NCBI GenBank assembly: GCA_051960215.1
Contig: JBQCEN010000297.1
Location: forward strand, 1-8,298
Direction: 5' to 3'
DNA from: Pararhizobium_B sp051960215
Lineage (GTDB): Bacteria; Pseudomonadota; Alphaproteobacteria; Rhizobiales; Rhizobiaceae
DNA: 8,298 nucleotides
Notes under the pieces: model-generated
What the model was told of the DNA's origin: nothing
What the model saw: the letters and a program-made list of their open reading frames with translations, nothing else
Databases searched by the model: none
Position numbers and translations under genes: made by a program
Part shown: positions 6,900 through 8,298 of the stretch, piece by piece
How positions within the stretch are numbered: the stretch's first letter is position 1
Layout: each line of letters begins with the position of its first letter

Positions 6900-6926
6900 A
6901 CTGTACCGTCTGGACGGTATTGTCAA
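6900..6926 (-). promoter_or_regulatory. Predicted promoter of the efflux operon
   Basis: On the minus strand a perfect TTGACA (6926-6921) is followed, after 15 bases, by TACAGT (6905-6900), a four-of-six match to the -10 consensus. The spacer is short and the -10 weak, so the exact -10 is uncertain, but the -35 is convincing. The inverted-repeat operator occupies the spacer. The resulting leader to the adaptor ATG would be about 70 bases. Confidence 0.55.
6904..6919. promoter_or_regulatory. Predicted TetR operator (TACCGTC-TG-GACGGTA)
   Basis: A perfect 7-bp inverted repeat with a 2-base spacer lies in the divergent region between the adaptor and tetR genes. It sits between the TTGACA and the -10 of the efflux promoter, so a bound dimer would block RNA polymerase. 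It is also about 50 bases upstream of tetR and may serve for autoregulation. The size and symmetry fit TetR-family operators. The assignment to this regulator rests on its position. Confidence 0.7.
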
Positions 6927-6955
6927 TCCGGTGTTCTTGCGGGCCGGTGTGGCGA

Positions 6956-6960
6956 AAGGA
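6956..6960 (+). promoter_or_regulatory. Ribosome binding site that selects the second ATG of tetR
   Basis: AAGGA at 6956-6960 ends 5 bases before the ATG at 6966, good spacing. The earlier in-frame ATG at 6960 shares its first base with this motif and could not use it. This supports the start at 6966. Confidence 0.6.
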
Positions 6961-6965
6961 TGGAT

Positions 6966-7502
6966 ATGAACGAAGAGCGTATGCCGGCGCGCGAGCGCAT
7001 CCTTTCGGCGGCGGCCGAGGTAGCCAAGGAGCTCGGGCCTGCGCGCCTGTCGCTCGAAGCCGTTGCCGCGCGGGCGGGCGTCTCGAAGGGCGGCCTGCTC
7101 TATCATTTCCCCTCGAAGGGGAAGTTGATGGAGGCGCTGGTCGAGCACCACGTCGCCATGCTTTCCCGCACGATCGCCCAGGCCTGCACCGGCGACGGCA
7201 ACCGCCGCAATTGCCTCGCCCGGGCCTATGTCACCGCCTTCGACGGGGAGTGCGGGGGCGCCAGCCCGCCTTCGACCGGCGTGCTCGCGGCGGTCGCCGA
7301 GAACCCGGAGTTCCTCGATCCGATCCGCCGCTTCCAGGACGAGATCGTGAAGCGTTTCCGGACGGAATGCGACGATCCTGTACCCGCGATCACCGCCTTT
7401 CTTGCGGTCCAGGGCATCCGCAGCCTCGACCTCTTCGACTGCAACGTGCTGACGGCCGACGAGCGCCGCGCCGTCCTCGAATACCTGAAGACACTCCTCT
7501 GA
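6966..7502 (+). CDS. TetR/AcrR-family repressor, probable regulator of the efflux operon
   Basis: A 178-residue one-domain regulator of normal to slightly short length. The N-terminal DNA-binding domain covers about 8-55, with the helix-turn-helix at LSLEAVAARAGVSKGGLLYHFPSK (positions 28-51); the AGVSKGGLLYHF recognition helix is typical of the family. The C-terminal part is the ligand-binding and dimerisation region and ends in an acidic/Leu-rich helix (TADERRAVLEYLKTLL). It has five cysteines (74, 83, 96, 135, 159), many for this family. It is transcribed away from the adaptor gene across a region with a palindromic operator, which is the usual arrangement for local repressors of RND pumps. 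The start at 6966 is chosen from the Shine-Dalgarno; the ATG at 6960 would add two residues. It ends 17 bases from the stop of the convergent hydrolase gene. The ligand is unknown. Confidence 0.93.
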   Translation: MNEERMPARERILSAAAEVAKELGPARLSLEAVAARAGVSKGGLLYHFPSKGKLMEALVEHHVAMLSRTIAQACTGDGNRRNCLARAYVTAFDGECGGASPPSTGVLAAVAENPEFLDPIRRFQDEIVKRFRTECDDPVPAITAFLAVQGIRSLDLFDCNVLTADERRAVLEYLKTLL

Positions 7503-7519
7503 CGCCTTCCCCGCCGCAC

Positions 7520-8056
7520 TCACTTGATGAGCGCCGACACCTCTCTGAAGCGCGGATGCTCGGACGACTGCAGCCATTCGAAGACGACCATCTCGCTGGT
7601 GACGATGTCGGCGCCGTGACGCGCCATCCGGTCGATCGCGGCAAGCCTGTTGGCATCGCTGCGCGAGCCGATCGCATCGGCGACGACATGGACGCGCCGC
7701 TTGCCGTCGAGAAGACCGAGCACGGTCTGCAGCACGCAGACATGGGCCTCGCAACCGACGACGACGAGGTCCGGGCGCCCCCCGGGGACGAGCCGCGCGA
7801 AGCCCGCATTGCGCAGCGCGTCGAACTCCCGCTTCTCGAGGATTTCCGCACCGGCGATGCCCGCAGCCTCGACGGTCGGCCCAAGCCCCTTCGGATACTG
7901 CTCCGTCGCAAGGAGCGGAATGCCGATGAGGCGGGCGGCCTCCGCGAGGCGCCGTGTCGCCGCAAGCACGCGCTCACCCTCGTGGATCGCCGGCATCAGC
8001 CGTTCCTGCTCGTCGATGACGAGAAAGCTGGAGCGGGCGGGGTCGATCGTTCTCAT
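7520..8056 (-). CDS. Isochorismatase-family cysteine hydrolase (YcaC/ISOC-like)
   Basis: A 178-residue alpha/beta cysteine hydrolase, cytoplasmic, of the isochorismatase superfamily, which also includes nicotinamidases and carbamoyl/ureido hydrolases. The catalytic triad is visible: D15 in FLVIDEQERLM, K75 in ILEKREFDA, and nucleophile C107 in GCEAHVCVLQT. The substretch TEQYPKGLGPTV (51-62), together with VHVVADAIGSRS (122-133), resembles the YcaC-related/ISOC1-ISOC2 branch rather than true isochorismatases or PncA. Length is normal. The exact substrate of this branch is not established, so I do not name a reaction. The ATG at 8056 overlaps the stop of the upstream regulator as ATGA, with AAGGAG 11 bases upstream, which suggests translational coupling. 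The gene converges on tetR with 17 bases between stops, and no terminator hairpin is seen there. Confidence 0.93.
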   Translation of the reverse strand: MRTIDPARSSFLVIDEQERLMPAIHEGERVLAATRRLAEAARLIGIPLLATEQYPKGLGPTVEAAGIAGAEILEKREFDALRNAGFARLVPGGRPDLVVVGCEAHVCVLQTVLGLLDGKRRVHVVADAIGSRSDANRLAAIDRMARHGADIVTSEMVVFEWLQSSEHPRFREVSALIK

Positions 8057-8298
8057 GGTGCGACGGTCTCCTTCACGAGGCGGAGCTTGGCAGCGAGATG
8101 CTCTTGCATCAAGCGCCGGGGATCGGCTCCGAATAGGCGGATACGGCCCGTATGGGCAAGAAGGAGCAGGCCGGTCGCATGCGCGAAGACGTCCGCCGTG
8201 ACCTGCGCCGCCTTCTCCCGCTCGGCGCCGAGGGCGAGCGCGGCCTCGCGGATCGGCATCAGGGCGGCCTGAAGCGCCGCATTCAGCGTCCGGTCTCG
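8053..8298 (-). CDS. C-terminal part of a probable TetR-family regulator (runs off the window)
   Basis: 81 residues are visible. The frame stays open to the right edge, so the 5' end and any DNA-binding domain are missing. The segment is helical, with an Ala-rich first helix, then VTADVFAHATGLLLLAHTGRIRLFG, a short loop (ADPRR) and a final amphipathic helix. The hydrophobic helix followed by LxxTGRIRLFG resembles the last helices of TetR-family ligand-binding domains, where they form the dimer interface. That is pattern recognition only, and another helical protein is possible. The stop overlaps the hydrolase start by 4 bases (ATGA), so the two form an operon. The Met at 8259 is internal, not the start. 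Confidence 0.6.
   Translation of the reverse strand, partial: RDRTLNAALQAALMPIREAALALGAEREKAAQVTADVFAHATGLLLLAHTGRIRLFGADPRRLMQEHLAAKLRLVKETVAP

Noticed and set aside
5919..7754. A long minus-strand open frame (611 codons) across the divergent promoter region
   Set aside because: It reads through the operator and the tetR gene in a meaningless frame with heavy Arg/Ala bias.
8053..8259. A stand-alone 68-residue protein starting at 8259
   Set aside because: The frame stays open upstream to the window edge, so this is the tail of a longer gene.
5771..8272. A long plus-strand open frame (833 codons) spanning adaptor, tetR and hydrolase
   Set aside because: It crosses three well-supported genes in other frames and has Arg-rich composition without domains.

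Overview
The window is GC-rich throughout and reads as chromosome (or chromid) of an alphaproteobacterium, most likely a member of the Rhizobiaceae/Rhizobiales. The reasons are the codon bias, the protein families, and a two-hairpin intergenic repeat at about 2367-2482 that resembles the dispersed palindromic elements (RIME-like) of rhizobial genomes. I see no insertion sequence, phage gene, CRISPR array, tRNA or rRNA.

Layout. (1) 25-2334, minus strand: a compact sugar operon, read right to left. It holds a PfkB-family kinase (probably fructokinase), a small class I aldolase of the transaldolase/fructose-6-phosphate aldolase family, and an unrecognised protein with one N-terminal membrane segment. 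(2) 2335-2525: an intergenic stretch filled mostly by the RIME-like repeat. (3) 2526-6823, minus strand: an RND efflux pair, with the periplasmic adaptor first and the inner-membrane permease second, joined by a 4-base GTGA overlap. No outer-membrane channel gene follows. (4) 6824-6965: a divergent control region with a perfect 7-bp inverted repeat between a TTGACA box and a weak -10 for the efflux operon, plus a separate 8-bp stem-loop just before the adaptor's Shine-Dalgarno. (5) 6966-7502, plus strand: a TetR-family regulator, almost certainly the local repressor of the pump. (6) 7520-8298, minus strand: an isochorismatase-family cysteine hydrolase of the YcaC/ISOC type. It is translationally coupled (ATGA) to the C-terminal end of a second probable TetR-family regulator that runs off the window.

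How the parts work together. The efflux half is a standard tetR / adaptor-permease unit, in which the regulator probably binds the inverted repeat until a ligand releases it; the pump would have to borrow a TolC-like channel from elsewhere. In the sugar half, the kinase would make fructose 6-phosphate. The aldolase carries, at the matching positions, the Gln and Tyr that are associated with fructose-6-phosphate aldolase rather than transaldolase. The pair could therefore split fructose to dihydroxyacetone and glyceraldehyde 3-phosphate without a phosphofructokinase. This is an inference and is the most interesting biochemical idea here. I do not see convincing evidence of a wholly new defence or mobile system.
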